Of a stretch of 64,000 nt of DNA, positions 10,880-24,000 are shown in pieces. Both the position numbers and the translations under genes were made by a program. Location of the stretch: positions 2,356,001-2,420,000 of the forward strand of contig JAEVLN010000010.1 in the NCBI GenBank assembly GCA_018350325.1, written 5' to 3'. Positions within the stretch are counted from its first letter, which is position 1; every line of letters begins with the position of its first letter. The stretch comes from Globodera rostochiensis (taxonomy: Eukaryota > Nematoda > Chromadorea > Rhabditida > Heteroderidae). The notes under the pieces were generated by a model, which was given only the letters and a program-made list of their open reading frames with translations, searched no databases and was not told the DNA's origin.

Positions 10880-11828
10880 ATGCCAAAACCAAACTCTTTG
10901 GTTGGCCGTATTAAGCATTTGCTTGACACCGGCAATGAGGCGGACATTCACTTTTTGGTGGGGGAAGGAGACGAAAAAGAGGCGAGTTTTGGGAGGATAA
11001 AATTGAACTTTTTATAATTGTCACTTTTTGAAATGTTTAAGCTTCTGCCGGCACATAAACTGATTCTGATGGCGGCCTCTGACGTTTTTGAGGCAATGTT
11101 CCGTTTTGATGCCCGAAATGCAAAGACCACCGCCGCCGCTGGGGCCGGTGTGCTTTTGATACATAGAAACAAAATTTTTGAATGGGGAGGGATACCCTGA
11201 AAAAATATTGGTAATAGTTAAGATTAGAGCCCGGACTTGAGCTTCGAGCGAGACGAGATTCTCGAAAAAATCTCGGTTCTCGAAAATTCAGTTTTATTCG
11301 AGACGAGATCTCGAGGTCGAAATTTTTCGTGAATTTCGTCGAGATTTTTCGAGATCTCGAGACGAGATTCTCGTCTCGACCGGGCTCTAGTTAGGATGGT
11401 GCCCACCCAGGGGTATTCGAGGGCGTAGAGTCCGAATCTAACCTCTATTTTGACCAATTTCGAGCCCAGGGCTCGAATTCAAACAATTTTTGAAAATTCA
11501 AAAATATTCAAAAAAGGCAAGTGATGATCGAATACGGGTACAGGGTTTGAAATTGGTCGAAATAGAGATCAGATTCGGACTCTATGCCCTCGAATACCCC
11601 TAGGAAAATCTTTTAATCGACTTTGAAAACTAATTTTATTGTTTTTTGAAAAATGTGGGGCACCATCTAAACTATTAACCAAAATATTTTTAGACTCTTC
11701 GGAAGAGACTAAACCCGTGGAGGTGCCCGACGTGGAGGTGGGGGCGTTCAAGGCGATGCTCAACTTCATTTATGCGGACGATGTGAGTGGACTGGACGGA
11801 GACAATGCAAACGCTGTGCTTTATGCGG
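10880..11828 (+). CDS. BTB/POZ domain, 5' half of a BTB-BACK-MATH gene
   Basis: Exons 10,880-10,981, 11,042-11,147 and 11,694-11,828, in matching phases. The start region reads MPKPNSLVG, then the BTB core: DIHFLVGEG, LPAHKLILMAASDVFEAMF, VPDVEVGAFKAMLNFIYADD and NAVLYA. BTB domains dimerise and, with a MATH domain, form Cullin-3 ubiquitin-ligase adaptors in which MATH binds substrate. Exon 1 to 2 needs a GC donor (gag|gcgagt). Intron 2 contains two small inverted-repeat elements. After NAVLYA the BACK linker expected at once (a Lys-Lys-Tyr-type segment) is missing. A donor at 11,829 leads into the 15.8-kb array, and the gene resumes at 27,676. Probably one gene with the downstream half, and probably impaired. 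Confidence 0.7.
11225..11389. mobile_element. 165-bp hAT-like MITE in the BTB gene intron
   Basis: Ends are perfect 10-bp inverted repeats (tagagcccgg and ccgggctcta). They are flanked by an 8-bp repeat with one mismatch (gttaagat at 11,217-11,224, gttaggat at 11,390-11,397). The interior is made of self-complementary phrases of gagacgagat type, so the whole element can fold on itself. Confidence 0.8.
11408..11602. repeat. fold-back inverted repeat
   Basis: The left arm (aggggtattcgagggc, gagtccgaatct, then ttgaccaatttcgag) reappears in reverse complement at about 11,545-11,602, with roughly 75 bp between. No target duplication can be identified. It lies 18 bp after the 165-bp MITE in the same intron. 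Confidence 0.75.
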
Positions 11829-12133
11829 GTCAGAAAATTTTTATGGATAATTTACATTTTCGGGGAAATGTTCAACTTAAGCTAAAAAATATCATCTTCC
11901 TGAACCAGACCCCTACGGGGTCTGCGTTAAACGGCAAAGCCGTTTTGAACACCGGTGCCAGCAATTTTCTTCGGGGGTTTTTGTTGGCCACATATTGGCT
12001 TACAACTTTCCTCTCCTATTTACAACTTCCTATACAACTTTATGTACAACTTTGCTCTCCTATTTACAACTTTCTTTACAACTTTGTGTGCAACTTCCCA
12101 TACAACTTTATGTACAACTTTAACATTGCTGCT

Positions 12134-12660
12134 TTATTTCACTCTTTTCGGACCTTTCCCACTCCTCTCTCCCCGCGCCCCTTCCCGCGCGCCCCTCCCT
12201 TCTCGCTCCTTCCCCGCTCCTCTTCCCCTCGCGCCCCTCCCTTCTCGCTCCTTCCCCGCTCCTCTTCCCCTCGCGCCCCTCCCTTCTCGCTCCTTACCCG
12301 CTCCTCTTTCCCTCGCGCCCCTCCCCCGCGTCCCTCGCTTCTCGATCGCTTCTCTTCCCCTTGCGCACCTCCCCCGCGCCCCTCCCACGCGCCCCTCCCT
12401 TCTCGCTCCTTCCCCCTCGCCCCTCCCCCACTCGCCCCTCCCACGTGCCCCTACCTTCTCGCTCCTTCCCCCTCGCCCCTCCCTGCTCGCCCCTCCCACG
12501 AGCCCCTCCCTTCTCGCTCCTTCCCCCTCGCCCCTCCCCGCTCGCCCCTCCCACGAGCCCCTCCCTTCTCGCTCCTTCCCCCTCGCCCCTCCCCACTCGC
12601 CCCTCCCCCGCGCCCCTCCCCCGCGCCCCTCCCTTCTCGCTCTTTCCCCGCTTCTCTTCC
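12134..12660. repeat. C-rich minisatellite (example in unit 1)
   Basis: Irregular copies of cccctcccttctcgctcctt and cgcgcccctcccc. The other units carry related tracts at about 15,110-15,235, 16,785-17,315, 18,780-18,860, 20,390-20,465, 22,015-22,370, 23,960-24,375 and 25,980-26,395. Almost all C/T on the + strand, so it is a polypyrimidine/polypurine tract. It produces long Pro/Ser/Arg or Gly/Arg/Glu frames in all readings, which are artefacts of composition. Confidence 0.85.
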
Positions 12661-13384
12661 CCTCTCGGCCCTCAAGAAATTTTTAGACTGCAAAATTAGC
12701 AAAAACATTCACGCTATTTCTGTTTAAACGGAAGCTAAGTGTGAATAATCTACAGATTTGATGTTAGAATCATAATTGGGAATGTTCTGAAAAAGCCATC
12801 TCTTCAGATATTATAAAAAGTTTACATGATGCAATTCCAAAAGGGGTCCCCCTTTGGTCCGAAATTAGCGAACCACATTTTCGACCATAACTCAGTTGGA
12901 GTTGAAAATAAAATTATGAACTAAAATAATTATTTGTAGAGAAAAAAATTAGCTATTTTTCTAACTTAAGTATTTTCAAAAATCTCAATTCAAAAAATTG
13001 TTATGAATTGTTTAGTGTAAAATACATTTTTTACCTAAAATTGGCAATAACTTTTGTGCTTTTCAAATTTTTAAAATATATCATTGACATAAAAATTCTG
13101 CTGAATTTTCTACATTTTTTGACACCAAGCTTGTTGCGATTGCTATTTTTTAAAGAAAGTTACGAATTTGTTAAGCTAACAACGAATTCCCGGAAGCAAA
13201 AAAGAGGATTTTTGAAAATGTTCAAAAAAGCAAACAAAAATATTTTTTAAAAATCGGAAATATTTTTTGGTATTTTTTAAAATTTATTTCAGTTTTATTC
13301 ATATTCATAGAAAGGCAAAAAAAATCCTTTAAACAGTCGGGATTCGAACCCCCAGCAGACCCCCCAACTCACCCCACCACTCAC

Positions 13385-14322
13385 CAGGGATGGGCGGAAT
13401 TCCGATTTCCGACTTTCCGATTTCCGATTTCCGACTTTTTTGGGGTCGGAATTCCGATTTCCGAGTTCCGAAAATTTTTGAGACCCCGGAATTCCGAGTT
13501 CCGATTTCCGAAATTTGGAGCAAAAAGTCGGAAATTTTCGGAAAAATCGATAATTTTCGGCCCCACTTTTCTTAACAAATCTCGTTAAGATCCTCAAAAA
13601 AATTTCCCGGTGGCGCCTATCGGCGCCACCGGACCTCTTCATTTCTCCTAAAAAACTTCAAAAATTGTGCGTTTTTTTCAATTTTGGTTGCAAATTTCTT
13701 AACAAATAGTCATCAAAAACCCAAAATTTTCTCGGCGGCGCCTATCGGCACCGCCGACTCCCCAGTCTCAATTTCGGGTGGACCGGGATTAACCGGGATA
13801 AAAATTCAACCACTTTTCTGAGCTACATTTCGCATGGATGGTGGTTTAGTGGTGAGCGGTAGAGGGATTGATTTGTTGGGGTTCAGATCCTCGATGTGCA
13901 ATTATTTTTCCTTCCATTTTCTTTGGACATCATAGTAGGGGAAACAATTTTTAAAACTTTTTTATATTTGTCCCGATTAAAAATCCTTTTGATTTTTGAT
14001 GACAATTTGGAAATTTTTTTTTTGTCCTCGATTTCTAAAATTATTTTGTTAAGCGGGAGGAGGAAGGGAGGTATCGGCGGTGCCGATAGGCGCCGCCGAG
14101 AAAAATTTTTTTAAATAGGTTAATTTTGTTAAAAAAATTTTTCCGATTTCCGACTTCCGATTTCCGATTTCCGACTTTTTTGGGGTCGGAATTCCGATTT
14201 CCGAGTTCCGAAAAATTTTGAGACCCCGGAATTCCGATTTCCGAGTTCCGAAAAATTTTGAGACCCCGGAATTCCGATTTCCGATTTCCGAAATTTTTTG
14301 AGGCCGTCGGCGCCCATCCCTG
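13385..14322. mobile_element. 938-bp hAT-like element inserted in array unit 1
   Basis: Perfect 12-bp terminal inverted repeats (cagggatgggcg and cgcccatccctg) are flanked by an exact 8-bp duplication, ccactcac (13,377-13,384 and 14,323-14,330). The uninterrupted site is visible in unit 3 at about 18,015-18,035, so the insertion is proven by comparison. Subterminal regions are minisatellites of gaattccgatttccgag type in inverted relation. The interior includes gcggcgcctatcgg motifs shared with the element at 464-1467, and a tRNA-like segment. No transposase. Confidence 0.92.
13841..13892 (+). other. tRNA-like A and B boxes inside the 938-bp element
   Basis: An A-box-like tggtttagtggtgagcgg at about 13,842 is followed by a B-box-like ggttcagatcc at 13,880-13,890, with tRNA-like spacing. 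No full cloverleaf is evident, so it is probably a SINE fragment. Confidence 0.4.
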
Positions 14323-17300
14323 CCACTCACCACTACACCACCACCGCCGACAAAGGGAAAAAGGACAATTGCAAACACAAAGTGCGCAGCAGCGCGAAAA
14401 CTTCCCGCGCGACCCCCCACTTTCTTTACATCATTCGAAAGCTCTTGAAAAGCGCTACATTTTATCTGCTGACCTCATCCCGCTAACGGCAAAACTCCCC
14501 GAGTTGTGGCAAATTCAAAGCTTTTGAAGCCATTTTTTCGAAAATTTTTGAGAGCTTGTCAGCGGCATAACGCATCTTCAATTCCATCGTAGAGACATGC
14601 ACCTTAGCTCAAAAGAAAGCCCTGAGTGTCTAGTTGTGCCCTTTCTCCAACACCAACACCGGTTACCCTACTCCCCGCCCGGGTACAGCTCGAAAAGTGA
14701 GGGGTGGTCAAAAAAAAGTGCCAAAAAAAGGTGACTTTTTGGCACTTTTGCACCTTTGGCATTGTGTTGGGACAAATATTCCAGTGCCATTCGATCGGAA
14801 ATCCTTAACCATCCGGGGTCTTGTGAGGTTGTTTTTTTGCTCCGCCCACTCCGAACAGAGATATTCATGCAAATGTCATTTCAAGCCCCAGATTTCTCTT
14901 ATATAGGGAACCAGACCCCTACGGGGTCTGCGTTAAACGGCAAAGCCGTTTTCAACACCGGTGCCAGCAGTTTCTTTGGGGATTCGCTGAGAATTGTTCC
15001 AAAATGGTCAGCCTTTCAATAAACTTTTGTTGGAATGTCAGACATTTCTCAATTAAAGGGCAAGAGCATCCTTCCTTACTTTCATGTTTTGTACTTTTAC
15101 CTTTCTCCCTCCTCTCTCCCCGCGCCCCTTCCCGCGCGCCCCTCCCTTCTCGCTCTTTCCCCGTTTCTCTTCCCCTCGCGCCCCTCCCTTCTCGCTCTTT
15201 CCCCGTTTCTCTTCCCCTCTCACCCTTCGAGAACTTTTTAGACTGCAAAATAAGCAAAAACATTCACGCTATTTCTGTTCAAACGGAAGCTAAGTGTGAA
15301 TAATCTACAGATTTGATGTTAGAATCATTATTGGGAATGTTCTGAAAAAGCCATCTCTTCAGATATTATAAAAAGTTTGCATGATGCAATTCCAAAAGGG
15401 GTCCCCCTTTGGTCCGAAATTAGCGAACCACATTTTCGACCATAACTCAGTTGGAGTTGAAAATAAAATTATGAACTAAAATAATTATTTGTTGAGAAAA
15501 AAATTAGCTATTTTTCCAACTTTAGTGTTTTCAAAAATCTCAATTCAAAAAATTGTTATGAATTGTTTAGCGTAAAATACATTTTTTACCTAAAATTGGC
15601 AATAACTTTTGTGCTTTTCAAATTTTTAAAATATTTCATTGCCATAAAAATTCTGCTGAATTTTCTACATTTTTTGACACCAAGTTTGTTGTGATTACTT
15701 TACTTTAAAAAAAGTTTTGAATTTTCAAACCAAACAACGAATTTCCGGAAGCAAAAAAGAGGATTTTTGAAAATGTTCAAAAAAGCAAACAAAAATATTT
15801 TTTAAAAATCGGAAATATTTTTTGCAATTTTTAAAAATTTTTTTCAGAATTATTCATGTTCATAGAAAGGCAAAAAAAATCGTTTACACAGTCGGGATTC
15901 GAACCCCCAGCTGACCCCCAGCCGGCCCCACCACACACCACTACACCACCAACGCCGACAAAGGGAAAAAGGGAAATTTCAAACACAAAGTGCGCAGCAG
16001 CGCGAAAACTTCCCGCGCGACCCCCCACTTTCTTTACATCATTCGAAAGCTCTTGAAAAGCGCTACATTTCATCTGCTGACCTCATCCCGCAAACGGCAA
16101 AATTTCCCGAGTTGTGGCAAATTCAATGCTTTTGAAGCCATTTTTTCGAAAATTTTTGAGGGCTTGTCTCCACCATAACGCATCTTCAAATTCATCGTAG
16201 AGACATGCACTATAGCTCAAAAGAAAGCCCTGAGTGTCTAGTTGTGCCCTTTCTCCAACACCAACACCGGATACCCTACTCCCCGCCCGGGTACAGCTCG
16301 AAAAGTGAGGGGTGGTCAAAAAAAAGTGCCAAAAAAAGGTGACTTTTTGGCACTTTTGCACCTTTGGCATTGTGTTGGGACAAATATTCCTGTGCCATTC
16401 GATCGGAAATCCTTAACCATCCGGGGTCTTGTGAGGTTGTTTTTTTGCTCCGCCCACTCCGAACAGAGATATTCATGCAAATGTCATTTCAAGCCCCAGA
16501 TTTCCCTTAGATAGGGAACCAGACCCCTACGGGGTCTGCGTTAAACGGCAAAGCCGTTTTCAACACCGGTGCCAGCAGTTTCTTCGGGGGTTTTTGTTGG
16601 TCACATATTGACTTACAACTTTCCTTTCCTATTTACAACTTTCTATACAACTTTATGTACATCTTTTCTCTCCAATTTACAACTTCCTATACAACTTTGT
16701 GTACAACTTCCCATACAACTTTATGTACAACTTTAGCATTGCTGCTTTATTTCACTCTTTTCGGATCTGACCTTTCCCACTCCTCTCTCCCCGCGCCCCT
16801 TCCCGCGCGCCCCTCCCTTCTCGCTCCTTCCCCGCTCCTCTTCCCCTCGCGCCCCTCCCTTCTCGCTCCTTACCCGCTCCTCTTCCCCTCGCGCCCCTCC
16901 CCCGCGTCCCTCGCTTCTCGCTCTTTCCCCGCTTCTCTTCCCCTCGCGCACCTCCCACGCGCCCCTCCCACGCGCCCCTCCCTTCTCGCTCCTTCCCTCT
17001 CGCCCCTCCCCCACTCGCCCCTCCCACGCGCCCCTCCCTTCTCGCTCCTTCCCCCTCGCCCCTCCCTTCTCGCTCCTTCCCCCTCGCCCCTCCCTTCTCG
17101 CTCCTTCCCCCTCGCCCCTCCCCCCATCGCCCCTCCCCCGCGCCCCTCCCTTCTCGCTCCTTCCCCCTCGCCCCTCCCTTCTCGCTCCTTCCCCCTCGCC
17201 CCTCCCTTCTCGCTCCTTCCCCCTCGCCCCTCCCCACTCGCCCCTCCCCCGCGCCTCTCCCCCGCGCCCCTCCCTTCTCGCTCTTTCCCCGCTTCTCTTC

Positions 17301-17959
17301 CCCTCTCGGCCCTCAAGAACTTTTTAGACTGCAAAATTAGCAAAAACATTCACGCTATTTTTGTTTAAACGGAAGCTAAGTGTGAATAATCTACAGATTT
17401 GATGTTAGAATCATTATTGGGAATGTTCTGAAAAAGCCATCTCTTCAGATATTATAAACAGTTTGCATGTGCAATTCCAAAAGGGGTCCCCCTTTATTCC
17501 GAAATTAACGAACCACATTTTCGACCATAACTCAGTTGGAGTTGAAAATAAAATTATGAACTAAAATAATTATTTGTAGAAAAAAAAATTAGCTATTTTT
17601 CTAACTTAAGTATTTTCAAAAATCTCAATTCAAAAAATTGTTATGAATTGTTTAGTGTAAAATACATTTTTTACCTAAAATTGGCAATAACTTTTGTGCT
17701 TTTCAAATTTTTAAAATATTTCATTGACATAAAAATTCTGCTGAATTTTCTACATTTTTTGACACCAAGCTTGTTGCGATTGCTATTTTTTAAAGAAAGT
17801 TACGAATTTGTTAAGCTAACAACGAATTCCCGGAAGCAAAAAAGAGGATTTTTGAAAATGTTCAAAAAAGCAAACAAAAATATTTTTTAAAAATCGGAAA
17901 TATTTTTTGGTATTTTTTAAAATTTATTTCAGTTTTATTCATATTCATAGAAAGGCAAA

Positions 17960-18050
17960 AAAAATCCTTTAAACAGTCGGGATTCGAACCCCCAGCAGAC
18001 CCCCCAACTCACCCCACCACTCACCACTACACCACCACCGCCGACAAAGG
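17960..18050 (-). promoter_or_regulatory. tRNA-derived Pol III promoter-like block of the array unit (unit 3 copy)
   Basis: Read on the minus strand: ggtgtagtggtgagtggtgg (A box), about 30 bp, then gggttcgaatcccgac (an intact B box), then within 15 bp a run of T residues that would end Pol III transcription. The same block occurs in the other units near 13,325-13,385 (interrupted), 15,880-15,960, 19,500-19,590, 21,110-21,200, 23,000-23,095, 25,020-25,110 and 27,040-27,125, with the B box kept in all but minor changes. This is how tRNA-derived SINEs look; no complete tRNA is encoded. Confidence 0.55.
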
Positions 18051-21000
18051 GAAAAAGGACAATTGCAAACACAAAGTGCGCAGCAGCGCGAAAACTTCCC
18101 GCGCGACCCCCCACTTTCTTTACATCATTCGAAAGCTCTTGAAAAGCGCTACATTTCATCTGCTGACCACATCCCGCTATCGGCAAAACTCCCCGAGTTG
18201 TGGCAAATTCAAAGCTTTTGAAGCCATTTTTTCGAAAATTTTTGAGGGCTTGTCTCCACCATAACGCATCTTCAAATTCATCGTAGAGACATGCACGATA
18301 GCTCAAAAGAAAGCCCTGAGTGTCTAGTTGTGCCCTTTCTCCAACACCAACACCGGTTACCCTACTCCCCGCCCGGGTACAGCTCGAAAAGTGAGGGGTG
18401 GTCAAAAAAAAGTGCCAAAAAAAGGTGACTTTTTGGCACTTTTGCACCTTTGGCATTGTGTTGGGACAAATATTCCAGTGCCATTCGAACGGAAATCCTT
18501 AACCATCCGGGGTCTTGGGAGGTTGTTTTTTCGCTCCTGGCACTCCAAAAAAAGTTATTCAAAAAACGGACGAAAAACGCCCAGATTTCTCTTAGATAGG
18601 GAACCAGACCCCTACGGGGTCTGCGTTAAACGGCAAAGCAGTTTTGAACACCGGTGCCAGCAGTTTCTTCGGGGGTTTTTGTTGGCCACATATTGGCTTA
18701 CAACTTTCCTCTCCTATTTACAACTTTCTATACTCCTGCAATACATCCTTTAATCACAATATTCTTCGTCCAAGCTTCCACTCGCACCTCCCCCGCGCCC
18801 CTCCCCCGCGCCCCTCCCTTCTCGCTCTTTCCCCCTTCTCTTCCCCCCTCGGCCCTCGAGAACTTTTTAGACTGCAAAATTAGCAAAAACATTCACGCTA
18901 TCTCTGTTTAAACGGAAGCTAAGTGTGAATAATCTACAGAATTGATGTTAGAATCATTATTGGGAATGTTCTGAAAAAGCCATCTCTTCAGATATTATAA
19001 AAAGTTTGCATGATGCAATTCCAAAAGGGGTCCCCCTTTGGTCCGAAATTAGCGGAGCACATTTTCGACCATAACTCAGATGGAGTTGAAAATAAAATTA
19101 TAAACTAAAATAATTATTTGTAGAGAAAAAAATTAGCTATTTTTCTAACTTTAGTATTTTCAAAAATCTCAATTCGAAAAATTGTTATGAATTGTTTAGT
19201 GTAAAATACATTTTTTACCTAAAATTGGCCATAACATTTTTGTTTTTCAAATTTCAAAAAATATTTCATTGCCATAAAAATTCTACTGAATTTTCTACAT
19301 TTTTTGACACCAAGCTTGTTGTGATTGCTTTTCTTTAAAAAAAGTTATGAATTTTCTAATCAAACAACGAATTCCCCGAGTCAAAAAAGAGGATTTTTGA
19401 AAAAGCTCAAAAAAGGCAACAAAAATATTTTTAAAAAATCAGAAAAACTTTTTAGAATTTTTTAAAATTTTTTTCAGAATTATTCATGTTCATAGAAAGG
19501 CAAAAAAAATCGTTTACACAGTCGGGATTCGAACCCCTGGCTGACCCCCCAGCCGGCCCCACCACACACCACTACACCACCAACGCCGACAAAGGGAAAA
19601 AGGGAAAGTTCAAACACAAAGTGCGCAGCAGCGCGAAAACTTCCCGCGCGACCCCCCACTTTCTTTACATCATTCGAAAGCTCTTGAAAAGCTCTACATT
19701 TTATCTGCTGACCACATCCCGCTATCGGCAAAACTCCCCGAGTTGTGGCAAATTCAAAGCTTTTGAAGCCATTTTTTCGAAAATTTTTGAGTGCTTGTCT
19801 CCACCATAACGCATCTTCAAATTCGTCGTAGATACATGCACGATAGCTCATTAGAAAGCCCTGAGTGTCTAGTTGTGCCCTTTCTCCAACACCAACACCG
19901 GTTACCCTACTCCCCGCCCGGGTACAGCTCGAAAAGTGAGGGGTGGTCAAAAAAAAGTGCCAAAAAAAGATGACTTTTTGGCACTTTTACATCTTTGGCA
20001 TTGTGTTGGGACAAATCTTCCAATGCCATTCGATCCGAAATCCTTAACCATCTAGGGTCTTGTGAGGTTGTTTTTCCGCTCCGCCTACTCCCTCAAAAGT
20101 TATTCAAAAAGGCCGCGATAAACGCCCAGATTTCTCTTAGATAGGGAACCAGACCCCTACGGGGTCTGCGTTAAACGGCAAAGCCGTTTTGAACACCGGT
20201 GCCAGCAGTTTCTTCGGGGGTTTTTGTTGGCCACATATTGGCTTGCAACTTTCCTCTCCTATTTACAACTTCCTATACAACTTTATGTACAACTTTAATA
20301 CAATAATAATCATTCAATTAAATGAACTCAAAAACAAAATTCTGCAATACATCCTTTAATCACAATATTCTTCGTCCAAGCTTTCCACTCGCACCTCCCC
20401 CGCGCCCCTCCCCCGCGCCCCTCCCTTCTCGCTCTTTCCCCGCTTCTCTTCCCCCCTCGGCCCTCGAGAACTTTTTAGACTGCAAAATAAGCAAAAACAT
20501 TCACGCTATTTCTGTTTAAACGGAAGCCAAGTGTGAATAATCTACAGATTTGATGTTAGAATCATTATTGGGAATGTTCTGAAAAAGCCATCTCTTCAGA
20601 TATTATAAAAAGTTTGCATGATGCAATTCCAAAAGGGGTCCCCCTTTGGTCCGAAATTAGCGAACCACATTTTCGACCATAACTCAGTTGGAGTTGTAAA
20701 TAAAATTATGAACCTAAAATAATTATTTGTAGAGAAAAAAATTAGCTATTTTTCTAACTTGAGTATTTTCAAAAATCTCAATTCAAAAAATTGTTATGAA
20801 TTGTTTAGTGTAAAATACATTTTTTACCTAAAATTGGCAATAACTTTTGTGCTTTTCAAATTTTTAAAATATTTCATTGCCATAAAATTTCTGCTGAATT
20901 TTCTACATTTTTTGACACCAAGTTTGTTGTTATTGCTTTACTTTAAAAAAAGTTATGCATTTTTTAAGCAAACAACGAATTCCCCGAGTCAAAAAAGAGG

Positions 21001-24000
21001 ATTTTTCAAAAAGCTCAAAAAAGGCAACAAAAATATTTTTAAAAAATCGGAAATATTTTTTGAAATTTTTAAAAATTTTTTTCATCTTTATTCATGTTCA
21101 TAGAAAGGCAAAAAAAATCGTTTACACAGTCGGGATTCGAACCCCCAGCTGACCCCCAGCCGGCCCCACCACACACCACTACACCACCAACGCCGACAAA
21201 GGGAAAAAGCTTAAATTCGAACACAAAGTGCGCAGCAGCGCGAAAACTTCCCGCGCGACCCCCCACTTTCTTTACATCATTCAAAAGCTCTTGAAAAGCG
21301 CTACATTTCATCTGCTGACCTCATCCCGCTAACGGGAAAACTCCCCGAGTTGTGGCAAATTCAAAGCTTTTGAAGCCATTTTTTCGAAAATTTTTGAGTG
21401 CTTGTCCGCAGCATAACGCATCTTCAAATTTGTCGTAGCCGTACGCACGATAGCTCAAAAGAAAGCCCTGAGTGTCTAGTTGTGCCCTTTCTCCAACACC
21501 AACACCGGTTACCCTACTCCCCGCCCGGGTACAGCTCGAAAAGTGAGGGGTGGTCAAAAAAAAGTGCCAAAAAAATGTGGTTTTTTGGCACTTTTGCATC
21601 TTTGGCATTGTGTTGGGACAAATTTTCCAATGCCATTCGATCGGAAATCCTTAACCATCCGGGGTCTTGGGAAGGTGTTTTTTCGCTCCGCCCACTCCGA
21701 AAAGAGTTATTCATGCAAATGTCATTTCAAGCCCCAGAATCCTCTTATATAGGGAACCAGCCCCCGAAGGGGGCTGCGTTAAACGGCAAAGCCGTTTTCA
21801 ACACCGGTGCCAGCAGTTTCTTCGGGGGTTTTTGTTGGCCACATATTGGCTTGCAACTTTCCTCTCCTATTTACAACTTTCTATACAACTTTATGTACAA
21901 CTTTTCTCTCCAATTTACAATTTTCTTTACAACTTTGTGTGCAACTTCCCATACAACTTTATGTACAACTTTAACATTGCTGCTTTATTTCACTCTTTTC
22001 GGACCTTTCCCACTCCTCTCTCCCCGCGCCCCTTCCCGCGCGCCCCTCCCTTCTCGCTCCTTCCCCGCTCCTCTTCCCCGCGCGCCCCTCCCCCGCGTCC
22101 CTCGCTTCTCGCTCTTTCCCCGCTTCTCTTCCCCTCGCGCACCTCCCCCGCGCCCCTCCCACGCGCCCCTCCCTTCTCGCTCCTTCCCCCTCGCACCTCC
22201 CCCGCGCCCCTCCCACGCGCCCCTCCCTTCTCGCTCCTTCCCCGCTCCTCTTCCCCTCGCGCCCCTCCCTTCTCGCTCCTTCCCCACTCCTTTTCCACTC
22301 GCGCTCCTCCCCCACGCCCCTCCGTTCTCGCTCTTTCCCCGCTTCTCTTCCCCTCTCGGCCCTCGAGAACTTTTTAGACTTCAAAATTAGCAAAAACATT
22401 CACGCTATCTCTGTTTAAACGGAAGCTAAATGTGAATAATCTACAGATTTGATGTTAGAATCATTATTGTTAATGTTCTGTAAAGCCATCTCTTCAGATA
22501 TTATAAAAAGTTTGCATGATGCAATTTTAAAAGGGGTCCCCCTTTGGTCCGAAATTAGCGGAGCACATTTTCGACCATAACTCAGTTGGAGTTGAAAATA
22601 AAATTATGAACTTAAATAATTATTTGTAGAGAAAAAAATTAACTATTTTTCTAACTTTCGTATTTTCAAAAATCATTCAAAAAATTGTTATGAATTGTTT
22701 AGTGTAAAACACATTTTTTACCTAAAATTGGCAATAACTTTTGTGCTTTTCAAATTTTTAAAATATTTCATTGCCATAAAAATTCTGCTGAATTTTCTAC
22801 ATTTTTTGACACCAAGTTTGTTGTGATTGCTTTACTTTAAGAAAAGTTATGAATTTTTTAAGCTAACAACGAATTTCCCGAGTCAAAAAAGAGGATTTTT
22901 GAAAAAGTTCAAAAAAGGCAACAAAAATATTTTTAAAAAATCGGAAATATTTTTTGAAATTTTTTAAAATTTTTTTCAGTTTTATTCATGTTCATAGAAA
23001 GGCAAAAAAAATCGTTTACACAGTCGGGATTCGATCCCCTGGCTGACCCCCCAACCGGCCCCACCACTCACCACTACACCACCAACGCCGACAAAGAGAA
23101 AAAAGGAAATTTCAAACACAAAGTGCGCAACAGCGCGAAAACTTCCCGCGCGACCCCCCACTTTCTTTACATCATTCGAAAGCTCTTGAAAAGCGCTACA
23201 TTTCATCTGCTGAGCTCATCCCGCTAACGGCAAAACTCCCCGAGTTGTGGCAAATTCAAAGCTTTTGAAGCCATTTTTTCGAAAATTTTTTGAGGCTTGT
23301 TACCAACATAACGCATCTTCAAATTCGTCGTAGCGACTGCACGATAGCTCAAATGAAAGCCCTGAGTGGTCTAGTTGTGCCCTTTCTCCAACACCACACC
23401 GGCTACCCTACTCCCGCCCGGGTACAGCTCGAAAAGTGAGGGGTGGTCAAAAAAAGTGCCAAAAAAAGGTGACTTTTTGGCACTTTTGCACTTTGGCATT
23501 GTGTTGGGACAAATTTCCAGTGCCATTCGAATCGGAATCCAAAAGTCCGCAGGGGTATTGTGAGATCGTTTTTCGCTCCGGCCACTCTGAAAAGAGTTAT
23601 TCCAAAAATTGCACGAGTTAAGCCCCAGAATTCTCTTAGATAGGGAACCAGACCCCTACGGGGTCTGCGTTAAACGGCAAAGCCGTTTTGACACCGGTGC
23701 CAGCAATTTTCTTCGGGGTTTTTGTTGGCCACATATTGCTTACAACTTTCCTCTCCTATTTACAACTTTCTATACAACTTTATGTACAACTCTTCTCTCC
23801 AATTTACAACTTTCTTTACAACTTTGTGTGCAACTTCCCATACAACTTTATGTACACAAATTAAATTAAAACAAATACAATAATAATCATTAAATTAAAT
23901 GAACTCAAAAGCAAAAGTATGCAATACATCCTTTAATCACAATATTCTTCGTCCAAGCTTTCCACTCGCCACTCCCTTCTCGCTCTTTCCCCGCTTCTCG

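Noticed and set aside
17935..18456. A 173-residue minus-strand frame that recurs in array units
   Set aside because: It is interrupted by stops or frameshifts in most other units, has no family motif, and covers the tRNA-like block; it is chance openness in GC-richer DNA.
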